Part shown: in pieces, positions 12,151-23,703 of the stretch
Numbering within the stretch: the stretch's first letter is position 1
Layout: each line of letters starts with the position of its first letter
Source: Ligustrum vulgare
Lineage: Eukaryota > Streptophyta > Magnoliopsida > Lamiales > Oleaceae
Reading direction: 5' to 3'
Assembly: GCA_963555705.1 (NCBI GenBank)
Contig: OY743172.1
Span: forward strand, 18,103,446 to 18,167,445
Length of the DNA: 64,000 nucleotides
Made by a program: the position numbers and the translations under genes
The notes under the pieces: generated by a model
The model's database searches: none
Told to the model about the DNA's origin: nothing
The model's input: only the letters and a program-made list of their open reading frames with translations

Positions 12151-13198
12151 TTTTTATGGAGAATTTTTTTAATTATTTATATTTGGTTATTTGTGTTTAA
12201 ACCTCTCTTTTCATAAAATTATTCTAATCTTTCAATGTTTTGAATCTTACAAATAAGTATTTGTGTTCAGTCATACAAATTCAATGTAAAATTTTCAGTT
12301 CAAAATTATATCGAAGTTAATAGTATAAAACTTTTTATAAATAATCTTATTTTTTTATTTATTTAGTACATCTAAAAATTCGAGCTCCTTTGTGTTGCGT
12401 TTTATTAAATTAATGAGTATTTTTATAGAAAATTACATTTAATACGTAAATAATTTCTTATAATGATTTTGATATTTTATTGGTCTTAATCTTATGAATG
12501 AATAATTTTGTTCAGTCATACAAATCTAATGTCGAATTTTAATTTACATTTATATCGAATATTTAATCAAGTTGTATTAAATTTTCTTATAAATAATCCT
12601 ACTTTTAAGTTCTTTGTTACATATACATAATAACATTCTTTTTTATATCAGAATATTTATCAAAATAATTTTGTTTACAATTACTTTAATTATTATTTAA
12701 TTTTATATTCCAAAAAGTCTCATATCACATCTTTTAACATTAACAGTTAACAAATTTATTTATATTATTTTGAAATTATATAGTTATTAATGATTTTTTG
12801 TCCTAACTGTAAAGTCTAATTTTTTGTTTTTTAAATTAACTATACAGTGATATTAATTGTTATATTTTAATTCAATATTTATGATTCTTAAATTTATATA
12901 AAAATAAGTAAATTGTCTTCAATTTACTTGACTGAAAATTGAGATGATCAATATTATATTATAAATTTCATAAAAAATAATTACGTTGTATAAATATTGA
13001 AAACCTATAATACCATGAATTTTATGCATCTTTGTCAATCCCATAATTTTAGTTTTTTTTAATTCTTTTTTTATGATTATTTAATTCGTTTCTTATACGT
13101 GTTGTTTTTAATTTTCAATGGTCAAAATAGTAAATCTTATCTTTTATATGTATGATCTATATTATTAACTTTTTCATCTATTATTTGATTGTTCATAG
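12151..13198. other. AT-rich spacer, probably the 5' part of a Helitron relic
   Basis: No gene. A degenerate direct repeat is visible (TTCAGTCATACAAAT near 12268 and 12513, with about 100 bp of related sequence after each). The right end (TTATTTGATTGTTCATAG) looks like an intron acceptor for the Helitron helicase exon that follows. I could not fix the 5' terminus of that Helitron. Confidence 0.45.
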
Positions 13199-13313
13199 TA
13201 CACATTGGAGATCCTACATTTAAGTGTTCATTTTGCAAGAAAAATTTTTTGTTCGAGGAGAGAATGGATAAGCGTTATAAAACATGTCGTAATCCGAACT
13301 TCTCACTTTGTTG
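13199..13313 (+). pseudogene. Helitron helicase N-terminal zinc-finger block
   Basis: Encodes HIGDPTFKCSFCKKNFLFEE followed by the RNPNFSLCC block. This matches the conserved start of plant Helitron helicase-like proteins, where GDP...C..C.A..W..E and FSLCC are hallmarks. The block ends exactly at FSLCC where the hAT-like element is inserted. An intron acceptor is plausible just upstream. Confidence 0.75.
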
Positions 13314-14006
13314 TGGGGGTGGACAAGATTTTGTTTGGACGGTTTGCAGTAATATTTCAAACCAAATCATTTAAACGGTTTGAAATTTTTCCAAACCAAA
13401 CCAAACAATTTCGTTTTCAAAACGAAACAAAGTCAAACCATTTTATGCGGTTTGGTGCGATTTGAAATCGCGGGTTCCCAACGAATGAATTAATATATTT
13501 CAAAGCGAGCTCAAAGACACATATTTGTCTAAAATTTCGAGTTGAGACTAGCTCAATAATAGTATTCAGTTTCTAATTGAGTGCCTCATATTGATAAATA
13601 AACTAATTATATAGAAGCAAATAATTAAATTTTTCTTAAATAAATTGTAGTTATTTATTATATTAAAAAATTTATTTTAAGAAAGTATCTTGGATTATGA
13701 TTATGAAATGTAGGAGCAAAAATTATTTTCAAATGGTTGTGGATTTAAACAAATTAATCTTCGATTTCTTAATTTTAATTTGTTGAGAGTAAAAAGTGTG
13801 TTTCTTTTTTTTAATTGAACGTTTGCCTTTATTTTTACTATTTTAAATTTTTAAAAATTTGACGGGTTGGATATTTGAAACCGTGATTTTGACAATTGAA
13901 ACTTAAACAAAACCGTTTAAGGCGGTTTGAAATTTTTCCAAACTGAACCAAACCAAACCATTTGTTGCAGTTTATTCCGATCTCGAGATTTATTTATTCA
14001 CCCCTA
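13314..14006. mobile_element. hAT-like non-autonomous element
   Basis: Short terminal inverted repeats (TGGGGGTGGACAA at the left; the right end reversed reads TAGGGGTGAATAA). The flanks are CTTTGTTG (13306-13313) and CTTTTGTTG (14007-14015): an 8-bp duplication with one extra T on the right. Subterminal GGTTTG/CAAACC motifs are abundant (13330-13450, 13915-13970). The left flank encodes LCC and the right flank restarts the Helitron frame, which supports the borders. No transposase is present. Confidence 0.7.
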
Positions 14007-14015
14007 CTTTTGTTG

Positions 14016-14325
14016 TATGTAAGGGAAAGTGAAGATTCTTCGTATGGAAGATCATCATCTTATTTTGAAAGATTTGTTATATGACAAGGGCTATAGAATT
14101 AAGAATTTCTTTGAGAACATTCGGACATATAATATGATATTTTTGTTCACTTCTATGGGGGAGAATAGATAATGGGCTGAATGATGGTAGATGGCCGTCC
14201 GTTTTCTGATTGCACGGTCAAAATTACCCTAAAATTGGGAGTCTGTTACCTGATGATGGTTCAGCTCTACAATTTGCTCGCTTTACATTGTTGACAATGC
14301 GAATGGGGTTGAAAGTAGAAAAAGG
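14016..14325 (+). pseudogene. Helitron_like_N domain fragment
   Basis: Reads, with one or more frame breaks, YDKGYRIKNFFENIRTYNMI, FLFTSMG and HGQNYPKIGSLLPDDGSALQ. This is the Helitron_like_N pattern (F...IR.YN..FAFTS.G; .G...H.IGSLLP..G). A TAA lies just after the hAT junction. It ends at the AAAGG duplication of the chromovirus and resumes at 23279 (ESRKR then AVRYV across the removed insertion). Confidence 0.8.
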
Positions 14326-15808
14326 TATGACGACCCGAATTCTCGACCATTCGAGTGCCACTAAAAGTGACTCATATCATATTATTGAGACTTAAAGAGT
14401 AATGTAAAATTATTCAAAAGAATAATTAGAATCCCATAATTTTATTTCATGAATAAAAATAGAACATAATTTTCTTACATAAAGTTCAACATAATTATCT
14501 CATCAATCTTAACCACTTTTGCCACTTCCATGTTGACCGCCTCGAACCTTCAATTATCTGAAAATGGTAAATATCGTGGAGTGAGATTTATAAAATCTCA
14601 GTAAGTATACCAAGTATAATTTTCTTTTGAAAGCATAGGGATCATTTTCATCATAACATAGAATAGGATCGAAATCCTCATAAACATAGGGAGACACAAG
14701 AATTTTACCGAACTTAGATGGCAAGAATTCTTATGTGTAGCGCTACTAAACTCCGATCCCCTTAGCATAATCATAAACATATCATATGGGACCCATAGCA
14801 ATCTTGTGAGATTGATTTCATAGCAATCTTGTGAGATTGATTTCATAGCAATGATCCAAACATTTTCGTAAAAACATAAGGTATACTTACTTTTCATAAA
14901 AACATACTTACTTTTCTTAAAAACATAAGGTATATTTACTTTTCATAAAAACATACTTACTTTTCTTAAAAACATAAGGTATATTTACTTTTCATAAAAG
15001 CATACTTACTTTTCTTAAAAACATAAAATATATTTACTTTTCATAAAAACATACTTACTTTTCTTAAAAACATAAGATATACTTACTTTTCATAAAAACA
15101 TACTTACTTTTCTTAAAAACATAAGGTATATTTACTTTTCATAAAAACATACTTACTTTTCTTAAAAACATAAGATATATTTACTTTTCATAAAAACATA
15201 CTTACTTTTCTTAAAAACATAAGATATACTTACCGTTTAAAAGATTAAAATGAAGTGTAGTAGTAAATGGACCAAAACTTTCTTGATCACCTTGAATTTC
15301 TCTTACTTGTGGATTTTTTCAAGAGATTGGAAATAAGTGTATATGCGTAGAGTTGTGTGTAAAAGAGATGGATTTAAATAGATGTGTAAAGTTGGCATAA
15401 TGTAAACATCATCATTCAATTCTATTAATTTTAACACATCATTTTCTTAAAGTAAAGCACCATTCATATACTTTTCCATATTTATACAAATAATATGCTC
15501 TTCATGATTATATATATGGAGTCTATCAACCATTCATATACTTTTCCATATTTATACAAATATTATGCTCTTCATGATTACATATAATGGAGTATATCAA
15601 CCATTTATATATTTTTACATATTATTAAATTAAGATTCTCATGATTATTACATATAATGAAACCTCTCATGCTTGCATATATTTTCTTAATTTCAACAAT
15701 AAAAGTAATTTCTCATGATTAAGGTCTAAATAAATTTTAACATCCAATTAAGTCTCTAAATTTACAATTTCTTGAGGTTAAACCGAAAAATTAAGTGCGG
15801 GTGTTATA
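14326..15808 (-). repeat. 3' LTR of the chromovirus
   Basis: 1,483 bp, 42 bp longer than the 5' LTR because of extra tandem units at about 14872-15235. Confidence 0.95.
14872..15235. repeat. 49-bp tandem repeat inside the 3' LTR
   Basis: Unit ACATAAGGTATATTTACTTT... TTCTTAAAA, about seven copies, with alternation of GGTATA and GATATA variants. The repeat lies in the 3' half of the minus-strand LTR's length and also occurs in the other LTR. Confidence 0.9.
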
Positions 15809-15810
15809 AT

Positions 15811-18747
15811 CTACCCTCCTAAAATTAAATTTCGTCCTCGAAATTTACCTTGAAATTCATCGAAAAGTTGTGGGTACTTGTCTTGCATTTCAATCTCTCG
15901 CTCCCACGTGGTCTCTTCAATAGAGTGATTTTTCCACTGTACTTTTACTAGTGAAATCACTTTATTCCTGAGGGATTTACATGTCTGTTCCACGATTCTT
16001 ATTGGTACTTCCTCATAGGTCAAACCTCGTTGTAATTCTATAGACTGGTGGTTGATAACATGGCTTTGGTCTGGGACGTACTTTCTAAGCATTGACACAT
16101 GAAATATGTTATGCACAGGTGAGAGTTCTGGAGGTAATGCCAATTGATAAGAAACATTTCCAATCCGTTGCAAGATCTCGAACGGGCCAATAAATCTTGG
16201 TCGTAATTTACCCTTCTTTCCAAACCGTATCACTCCTTTCATCGGTGCTACTTTGAGGAACACTTTATCACCAACTGAAAATTCTAGGCCTTTTCTCCTT
16301 TTATCTGCATAACTCTTTTGTCTATCTTGTGCAATTTTCATACTGGCGCGAATTTTCTCAATTGCATGCATTGTCTGTTCAATAATCTCTGGCCCCAAAA
16401 TCTTCCTCTCCCCGACTTCGTCCCAATGAACTGGTGACCTACACTTTCTTCCATACAATGCTTCATATGGCGCCATGCCAATTGAAGTGTGGTAACTGTT
16501 ATTGTATGAGAACTCGACTAAAGGTAAATGTTTCTCCCATTGTCCACCAAACTCGAGGATACATGTACGAAGCATATCCTCTAATGTTTGGATTGTTCGC
16601 TCAGATTGTCCATCCGTCTGAGGGTGGAAAGCCGTGCTAAACTTCAGCTTAGTTCCCATAGCTTTGTGTAAACTTTTCCAAAAGTTTGATGTGAACCTTG
16701 AATCTCTATCAGATACTATAGAAACGGGTACTCCATGTAACCTTACTATTTCCTTCACATATAGTTGAGCAAATTGATCCATAGTAAATGTCATCCGAAC
16801 TGGCAGAAAATGAGCCGATTTGGTGAGTCGATCTACTATAACCCAAATTGCTTCGTTTCCTTTTACTGATCTTGGAAAACCAACCACAAAGTCCATTGTT
16901 ATGTGCTCCCACTTCCATTCTGGGACTTCCAATGGTTCAAGTAACCCTGATGGTCGTTGGTGTTCGGCTTTCACTTGCTGACACACTAAACACTTTCTAA
17001 CGTACTCAGCTATATCCCTCTTCATACCTTCCCACCAAAATACTGTCTTCAAGTCCTTGTACATCTTTGTACCCCCTGGGTGTACTGAATAAGGAGATGA
17101 GTGAGCTTCTTCCAGAATCTCTCTTTTCAGTTCTTCAAAATTAGGTACACACAGGCGTCCTTGGTAGTATAATGCTTTATCATCAGAAATGGTGAAATCC
17201 TTCCGTTTATCTGAGTTAATTTCCGACTTGATATACTCAAAGGACTGATCACCCATTTGATGGCTCTTAATTCTGTCACGCAGTGTGGGTCGGATCGACA
17301 TAGCTGCTATTCTAGCAACCACACCTGGCTGAGTGGTGACAACTTCAAGATTAAATTTCTCGAGTTCCCTCCATAGTGGTTCTTGCATTGTCAACATGGC
17401 TAACTGATTTGTAATTTTACGACTTAAGGCATCAGCTACTACATTTGCTTTACCAGGGTGATAATGAATTTCACAATCATAGTCTTTAACTAATTCTAAC
17501 CATCTTCTCTGTCTCATGTTCAACTCCTTCTGGGTGAAGATGTATTTGAGGCTTTTATGGTCCGTATAAATGTCACATTTGCCTCCGTAAAGGTAGTGTC
17601 TCCAAATCTTTAGTGCATGGACCACTGCGGCAAGTTCTAGATCATGCGTGGGGTAGTTCTTTTCATGAGTCTTTAATTGTCTTGAAGCATAGGAAACCAC
17701 TTTACCGTGCTGCATTAAGACACACCCCAGACCTTGATTTGAAGCATCGCTATAAATCACAAAGCCATTTGATCCAGTGGGTATAGTTAACACTGGCGCA
17801 TTCACCAGCTTCTGTTTTAACTTTTCAAAACTTAGCTCACAATCCTCTGTCCAATCAAACGTCGCATTCTTACGAGTTAGTTGCGTTAGAGGTCCTGATA
17901 TTTTGGAGAATCCCTCGATGAACCTTCGATAATATCCAGCTAAACCCAAAAAATTACGAATTTCTCCTACATTAGTTGGTTTAGGCCAATTCAATACTGC
18001 CTCTACTTTACTGGGATCTACCTCTATCCCTCGTGCTGTGACCACATGCCCAAGGAATGCTACTCGTTCTATCCAAAACTCACACTTCTTAAATTTGGCA
18101 TAGAGTTTCTCCTTTTTCAAAATCTCTAACACAATCTTTAAGTGCTCCTCATGTTCTTCTTTACTTCTTGAATAGATCAGGATATCATCGATGAACACAA
18201 CAACAAATTGATCCAGATAATCATGAAAAACGCGGTTCATTAAATCCATAAAGACTCCAGGAGCATTAGTTAGCCCAAAAGGCATAACCAAGAACTCGTA
18301 ATGTCCATATCGAGTTCTAAATGCTGTCTTAGAGACATCACTAGCTTTGACTCTCAACTTATGATAACCAGACCTTAAATCAATCTTGGAAAACACTACT
18401 GCACCTCGAAGCTGATCAAATAAATCTTCAATTCTGGGAAGGGGATACTTATTCTTGATAGTGATCCGGTTCAATTCTCTGTAATCGATACACATTCTCA
18501 TCGATCCATCCTTTTTCTTAACAAATAACACTGGCGCTCCCCATGGCGATACACTGGGTCGGATGAAACCCATCCTCAATAGTTCTTCTATCTGCGCCTT
18601 TAGCTCTTGTAATTCTTTAGGCGCCATTCTATACGGGACTTTGGAGATAGGTGCTGAGCCGGGAATGAGGTCAATTGTGAACTCTACCTCTCGTTCTGGC
18701 GGTATGCCAGGTAATTCCTCGAGGAAGACTTCTGAATATTCGCACAC
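15811..18747 (-). CDS. Chromovirus pol: RT, RNase H, integrase, chromodomain
   Basis: 978 codons, open throughout. Reverse transcriptase ([20 protein letters not shown]; catalytic VVFIDDIL near residue 187), RNase H ([13 protein letters not shown] near 340), integrase zinc site ([18 protein letters not shown]... CLVCQQ, about 545-600), catalytic core ([22 protein letters not shown]; the Glu in [13 protein letters not shown]), and a C-terminal chromodomain ([19 protein letters not shown], about 925-965) that targets chromoviruses to heterochromatin. The TAG stop lies inside the purine tract. It is in the same frame as gag; ten sense codons (18748-18777) link it to the gag stop, so the annotated GTG start is only the first possible start and pol is probably made as part of Gag-Pol. 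Confidence 0.95.
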   Translation of the reverse strand: MCEYSEVFLEELPGIPPEREVEFTIDLIPGSAPISKVPYRMAPKELQELKAQIEELLRMGFIRPSVSPWGAPVLFVKKKDGSMRMCIDYRELNRITIKNKYPLPRIEDLFDQLRGAVVFSKIDLRSGYHKLRVKASDVSKTAFRTRYGHYEFLVMPFGLTNAPGVFMDLMNRVFHDYLDQFVVVFIDDILIYSRSKEEHEEHLKIVLEILKKEKLYAKFKKCEFWIERVAFLGHVVTARGIEVDPSKVEAVLNWPKPTNVGEIRNFLGLAGYYRRFIEGFSKISGPLTQLTRKNATFDWTEDCELSFEKLKQKLVNAPVLTIPTGSNGFVIYSDASNQGLGCVLMQHGKVVSYASRQLKTHEKNYPTHDLELAAVVHALKIWRHYLYGGKCDIYTDHKSLKYIFTQKELNMRQRRWLELVKDYDCEIHYHPGKANVVADALSRKITNQLAMLTMQEPLWRELEKFNLEVVTTQPGVVARIAAMSIRPTLRDRIKSHQMGDQSFEYIKSEINSDKRKDFTISDDKALYYQGRLCVPNFEELKREILEEAHSSPYSVHPGGTKMYKDLKTVFWWEGMKRDIAEYVRKCLVCQQVKAEHQRPSGLLEPLEVPEWKWEHITMDFVVGFPRSVKGNEAIWVIVDRLTKSAHFLPVRMTFTMDQFAQLYVKEIVRLHGVPVSIVSDRDSRFTSNFWKSLHKAMGTKLKFSTAFHPQTDGQSERTIQTLEDMLRTCILEFGGQWEKHLPLVEFSYNNSYHTSIGMAPYEALYGRKCRSPVHWDEVGERKILGPEIIEQTMHAIEKIRASMKIAQDRQKSYADKRRKGLEFSVGDKVFLKVAPMKGVIRFGKKGKLRPRFIGPFEILQRIGNVSYQLALPPELSPVHNIFHVSMLRKYVPDQSHVINHQSIELQRGLTYEEVPIRIVEQTCKSLRNKVISLVKVQWKNHSIEETTWEREIEMQDKYPQLFDEFQGKFRGRNLILGG

Positions 18748-18777
18748 TACTCTAACATTGCTAATTGTTGATTCGTT

Positions 18778-20412
18778 TTACTCATCCTTACTTATTACTG
18801 AAATCAGGAAACCAGTCATGTCTTCTAGTGGTAAGGCCCGTCGCGCTTTCAATGCATAAACAGCGAGAGATAAGGGTCCACATCCAGCTATAGATAGTCG
18901 AAATTCTTCTTCCCCTGGTCTTTGGAAAATTACTTCTCTCTCAAAGCAACGAATTAATGCGTGGTTCTTGGATAGCCAGTCCATTCCAAGAATTACATCG
19001 AACTCATCTATATCTAGTACATATAGCTCCATCTCTAGTGATCTACCATCAATCTCTATTTTAGCCACTCTAGTTATGCGATCAGTATTCAACACATCTC
19101 TATTGGGCATCATCACTTCTAAAGGAAATTGTGTATGCTCAACCATAACATTCAATTTACTTATAAACTTAGGAGATATGAATGAGTGAGTAGCACCAGA
19201 GTCTATCAATACATAGGCTTGTAAGTTGGATATGAGGACTTTACCTGCCAAAACATTTCGATTATGATCCTCATCTTGTCCTCCCAATGCATAAACCCTA
19301 GCCTGTCCCCCAGTTGCATTGCCTTGTTTATTCTGATTATTTCTCTGTTGATTGTTTCCATGTGGCTTTTGCTGGTTGTTCCCTAGCTGACCATACTTAG
19401 TACAATATTGAGCCATGTGTCCTTGTGCTCCACATCGAAAACATGAATTCATCCCCATAAGACAAGCTCCCTGGTGATGCTTTTGGCATTTTTCACAGCG
19501 TGGGTAGCTCTTGTTGCTACCTTGTGTTGAATCTCCTTTTCCTTTCTTGAAATTATTATAATCATGTCTTCCTTTGCCCTTTTTATCTACCCACTTTCGC
19601 TTCTCCGACTGTTCACCATGCTGCTTATCTTCTCCACTAGTGAGATTTTTGAAATCTGCCAATTGTGCCATTGCCAACACATCATGGTAACTTTCAAGTT
19701 GGAGCACTATGACAGTTCGTTTCAAGTCATCCCTCAAACCCTGCTCGAAACGTCTCGCCTTTTTCTCTTCCGTATCCACAAACTCGGGAGCATAATGAGC
19801 CAATTCATCAAACTTTTGCTCATACTCGATCAAAGACATCGAACCCTGAGTCAAAGTGAGAAATTCAGCTTCCTTCTGATTTCGGATGTTCATGGGGTAG
19901 TATTTTTTCAAAAATACCTCCTTGAATTCATCCCAAATCCAAACATGACCAGGAGCCCTTGATCTAGCAGTGGTGTCCCACCAACGCCTAGCTCCTTTAC
20001 GTAGCATAAAGGTTGCACAGATCACCCTTCTAAGGTTCGAGCAGTCAATAAGTTCGAAAATCCTCTCCATTCCTACTAGCCAATCCTCCGCTTCCAAGGG
20101 ATCAGTACTACCATAGAAGATAAGGGGTTGTTGTTTCCTGAATTGCTCAACAACTGCGACAGTGGTCCTAGTGTCGGGTACAACTTCATGTTGTTGCTCT
20201 GGTTGAAGAGGCGACGGAGAAGGTGATGGCGTTGGTGTTGGCTGTTGAGAAGGTGGTGGTGGTGGAGTAGATTGCACAAAGGTTTGCATCATAGCGAGAA
20301 ATTGCTGGGCAAACTGTTGGTCAACTGCAATAGGCGGTGGTTGAATAGGTTGCGGGGGCTCTTGGGTTTGGTTATTTCGGTTGTTAGTCCTTCCGCGTCT
20401 TGATGGTGCCAT
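18778..20412 (-). CDS. Chromovirus gag-protease
   Basis: 544 codons from ATG at 20412 (MAPSRRGRTNNRN) to TAA at 18778-18780. A low-complexity Gln/Pro N-terminus (to about residue 85) is followed by the retrotransposon gag domain (RWWDTTARSR; FLTLTQGSMSLIEYEQKFDE), a basic stretch, a nucleocapsid with a degenerate CXXC region (CEKCQKHHQGAC) and a classical CCHC knuckle (CFRCGAQGHMAQYC), and the aspartic protease (VLIDSGATHSFI; VILGMDWLSKNHALI). The TAA directly precedes in-frame pol sequence. In related elements gag and pol normally form one frame, so this stop is either a disabling mutation or a readthrough site. Confidence 0.95.
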   Translation of the reverse strand: MAPSRRGRTNNRNNQTQEPPQPIQPPPIAVDQQFAQQFLAMMQTFVQSTPPPPPSQQPTPTPSPSPSPLQPEQQHEVVPDTRTTVAVVEQFRKQQPLIFYGSTDPLEAEDWLVGMERIFELIDCSNLRRVICATFMLRKGARRWWDTTARSRAPGHVWIWDEFKEVFLKKYYPMNIRNQKEAEFLTLTQGSMSLIEYEQKFDELAHYAPEFVDTEEKKARRFEQGLRDDLKRTVIVLQLESYHDVLAMAQLADFKNLTSGEDKQHGEQSEKRKWVDKKGKGRHDYNNFKKGKGDSTQGSNKSYPRCEKCQKHHQGACLMGMNSCFRCGAQGHMAQYCTKYGQLGNNQQKPHGNNQQRNNQNKQGNATGGQARVYALGGQDEDHNRNVLAGKVLISNLQAYVLIDSGATHSFISPKFISKLNVMVEHTQFPLEVMMPNRDVLNTDRITRVAKIEIDGRSLEMELYVLDIDEFDVILGMDWLSKNHALIRCFEREVIFQRPGEEEFRLSIAGCGPLSLAVYALKARRALPLEDMTGFLISVISKDE

Positions 20413-21818
20413 AGCCTTAATTAAATAATGGTGACTATTTAGAAAGAAATCAACTTGAAAAACAAGAAACTTAAAGAAATATCATGTTTTATTAGTATAA
20501 TTGTATTTTTATTGAGGAGCGGGATTTTTTTTTTTTTTTTTTCAGAATTGAAACTTGAAGAGTGGTACCAATAATCATCCACGGTTTTTCCTTGCTTTTA
20601 AGCAAAGGTAGTGATAAATGGATAAATTAGTGAACCAAAAATTTGAAACTTGAAGAGGAAGTACTAATAACCATCCACAGTTTTTCCCTTGTCTTTACAC
20701 AAATGTAGTGATAAAGGGATAAATTATTGTACGAATTCATTATTAATTTTGTTTGTTTAATATATTATTCCATATATTTTGGAAAAAGAAACTTGAAGAG
20801 TGGTACCAATAATCATCCACGGTTTTTCCTTGCTTTTAAGCAAAGGTAGTGATAAAGGGATAAATTATTGAACCGAAAATTGAAACTTGAAGAGGAAGTA
20901 CTAATAATCATCCACAGTTTTTCCCTTGTCTTTACACAAAGGTAGTGATAAAGGGATAAATTATTGTACGAATTCATTATTAATTTTGTTTGTTTAATAT
21001 ATTATTCCATATATTTTGGCAAAAGTTACGAACCAACTTAATTTTCTAATTTAGTCAGTCTTACTAAGCTTAATATGAACCAAAATTCATATCAATATCC
21101 TCTATGTCTCATGATTCTACATTAAAAGGAATAAATTAAAATTTAGGGTTCTATCAATTCATATCATACTCAACATGTATATTTCACTTAAAGGTTCATA
21201 ACATATGAATATTTCATATTTAACATGTCTTAATAAAATCATAAATGACTTGCAAAGCATATAACATACCTGGTTCGAGGTGTCAATACGTGGAGAGTGA
21301 CATAGTAGAGTGATGAGTTAAAATATTTCATAAAATTTTCAGGACATTACAAACTCCCCTGCTTAAAATGAATTTTGTCCTCGAAATTCGCACATCAAAT
21401 TTCATCATGCTTTTCAAAATCATAACCATACTTGACATGTGAAAATTCAACTTTTCTTATCAAAAAGCAAGCTTTTAAAGTCATGCCAATAAAATAACTT
21501 TTCATTTCATCACATGTGTAAAAAAAATGTGCAAATCTTTACATTGTTTTAAACTCATAAATCTTATAAAATAATTAACCCAACTAAAAATTTAAGGTCA
21601 AATACATTAAGGAAGAAACTAAACTCTGGAAAATTTTGAAAATATGTCTTTGAAAAATAATTTCCCAGATTTTTTTTTTTTATAATGAATAATGATTTTG
21701 TTCACTGTTCATCGTGAATAGCAACGTCGTTTTACTGTTCACGTGAATAGTGCAATTTTTTTTTTTTTTTAAAAGAAATAAAATTTCAAAATCTACAGAA
21801 TCGTTTTTAAAACTCTTT
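20413..21818 (-). other. Chromovirus untranslated leader
   Basis: Lies between the primer site and gag. It contains a T tract (20527-20542) and the 238-bp tandem repeat below. No other open frame. Confidence 0.75.
20550..21020. repeat. 238-bp tandem repeat in the chromovirus leader
   Basis: Two units starting at 20550 and 20788 (GAAACTTGAAGAGTGGTACC). Each holds two diverged half-units (GAAACTTGAAGAG followed by AATAATCATCCAC and TTTTTCC). The second unit is nearly identical to the first. Confidence 0.9.
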
Positions 21819-21819
21819 T

Positions 21820-21830
21820 CTCTGATACCA
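21820..21830 (-). other. Primer binding site of the chromovirus (tRNA-iMet)
   Basis: TGGTATCAGAG on the minus strand, two bases inside the 5' LTR end. Confidence 0.9.
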
Positions 21831-21832
21831 AC

Positions 21833-23273
21833 TATGACGACCCGAATTCTCGACCATTCGAGTGCCACTAAAAGTGACTCATATCATATTATTGAGACTT
21901 AAATAGTAATGTAAAATTATTCAAAAGAATAATTAGAATCCCATAATTTTATTTCATGAATAAAAATAGAACATAATTTTCTTACATAAAGTTCAACATA
22001 ATTATCTCATCAATCTTAACCACTTTTGCCACTTTCATGTTGACCGCCTCGAACCTTCAATTATCTGAAAATGGTAAATATCGTGGAGTGAGATTTATAA
22101 AATCTCAGTAAGTATACCAAGTATAATTTTCTTTTAAAAGCATAGGGATCATTTTCATCATAACATAGAATATGATCGAAATCCTCATAAATATAGGGAG
22201 ACACAAGAATTTTACCTAACTTAGATGGCAAGAATTCTTATGTGTAGCACTACTAAACTCCGGTCCCCTTAGCATAATCATAAACATATCATATGGGACC
22301 CATAGCAATCTTGTGAGATTGATTTCATAGCAATCTTGTGAGATTGATTTCATAGCAATGATCCAAACATTTTCGTAAAAATATAAGGTATACTTACTTT
22401 TCATAAAAACATAAGGTATACTTACTTTTCATAAAAACATAAGGTATATTTACTTTTCATAAAAACATTCTTACTTTTCTTAAAAACATAAGGTATATTT
22501 ACTTTTCATAAAAACATACTTACTTTTCTTAAAAACATAAGATATACTTACTTTTCATAAAAACATACTTACTTTTCTTAAAAACATAAGGTATATTTAC
22601 TTTTCATAAAAACATACTTACTTTTCTTAAAAACATAAGATATATTTACTTTTCATAAAAACATACTTACTTTTCTTAAAAACATAAGATATACTTACCG
22701 TTTAAAAGATTAAAATGAAGTGTAGTAGTAAATGGACCAAAACTTTCTTGATCACCTTGAATTTCTCTTACTTGTGGATTTTTTCAAGAGATTGGAAATA
22801 AGTGTATATGCGTAGAGTTGTGTGTAAAAGAGATGGATTTAAATAGATGTGTAAAGTTGGCATAATGTAAACATCATCATTCAATTCTATTAATTTTAAC
22901 ACATCATTTTCTTAAAGTAAAGCACCATTCATATACTTTTCCATATTTATACAAATAATATGCTCTTCATGATTATATATATGGAGTCTATCAACCATTC
23001 ATATACTTTTCCATATTTATACAAATATTATGCTCTTCATGATTACATATAATGGAGTATATCAACCATTTATATATTTTTACATATTATTAAATTAAGA
23101 TTCTCATGATTATTACATATAATGAAACCTCTCATGCTTGCATATATTTTCTTAATTTCAACAATAAAAGTAATTTCTCATGATTAAGGTCTAAATAAAT
23201 TTTAACATCCAATTAAGTCTCTAAATTTACAATTTCTTGAGGTTAAACCGAAAAATTAAGTGCGGGTGTTATA
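21833..23273 (-). repeat. 5' LTR of the chromovirus
   Basis: 1,441 bp. It contains the same 49-bp tandem repeat as the other LTR, at 22377-22700 but with fewer units, two of them shortened. It would supply the promoter. Confidence 0.95.
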
Positions 23274-23278
23274 AAAGG

Positions 23279-23703
23279 GCCGTAAGGTACGTATTATGTA
23301 TTTATTTATATTTATATTGTTTACGAATAATTTTGTTGTGATGGTCTAAAATTTAACTTATGTCTTTTTAATGTCCCTCGATAAGAGTGAATCATGCGAT
23401 TTAATGTTCCATGATTGTATAGTTTTTGATTTGAAGGATATACTAGACAAATATAACAAATTGTTAAGGCAGTTTGGGTCGATCAGAGAAAATATGATTG
23501 AGGAAAACACTTCAAATGTAAGACTTATACTTACTGGTCGGTGGGCAAACGATAATAGGCGATATGATTCTCCTGTTGTCAATGAAATTACAGGATTGAT
23601 TGTCCATGGATTTTGATACACAACCCGGACACAGGGATTTCATTATTGCGTCAAGTAGTGGACCGTTGCCGCGGATAAGCGAAGTGCATCCTCTTTATCT
23701 TTC
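23279..23703 (+). pseudogene. Helitron_like_N domain, second fragment
   Basis: Directly after the chromovirus duplication. A likely intron remnant (about 23290-23370) precedes a block encoding DLKDILDKYNKLLRQFGSIR, VRLILTGRWANDNRRYD, SPVVNEITGLIVHGF and, after a frame break near 23615, GHRDFIIASSSGPLPRISEV. These correspond to the end of the Helitron_like_N domain (YN.P...E.A.I..G; HRDI...R..G.L.RI.E.HP.Y). Confidence 0.8.

Larger units (their letters stand above)
14326..23273 (-). mobile_element. Ty3/gypsy chromovirus (Tekay/Del-like), young, nearly intact
   Basis: LTRs at 14326-15808 (3') and 21833-23273 (5') and a perfect 5-bp duplication AAAGG at 14321-14325 and 23274-23278. The LTRs begin TATAACACCCG and end GTCGTCATA on the minus strand, so TAT/ATA replaces the usual TG/CA. 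The purine tract (AGGAGGGTAGAT) and the tRNA-iMet primer site confirm both ends. Apart from a tandem-repeat length change, the LTRs differ at about ten positions, so insertion is recent. Gag-pol is open except for a single in-frame TAA. Domain order (protease, RT, RNase H, integrase, chromodomain) is that of chromoviruses. Confidence 0.96.

Noticed and set aside
14872..15235. Regular direct repeats resembling a CRISPR array
   Set aside because: Units are contiguous 49-bp tandem copies without unique spacers, inside a retrotransposon LTR of a plant genome.
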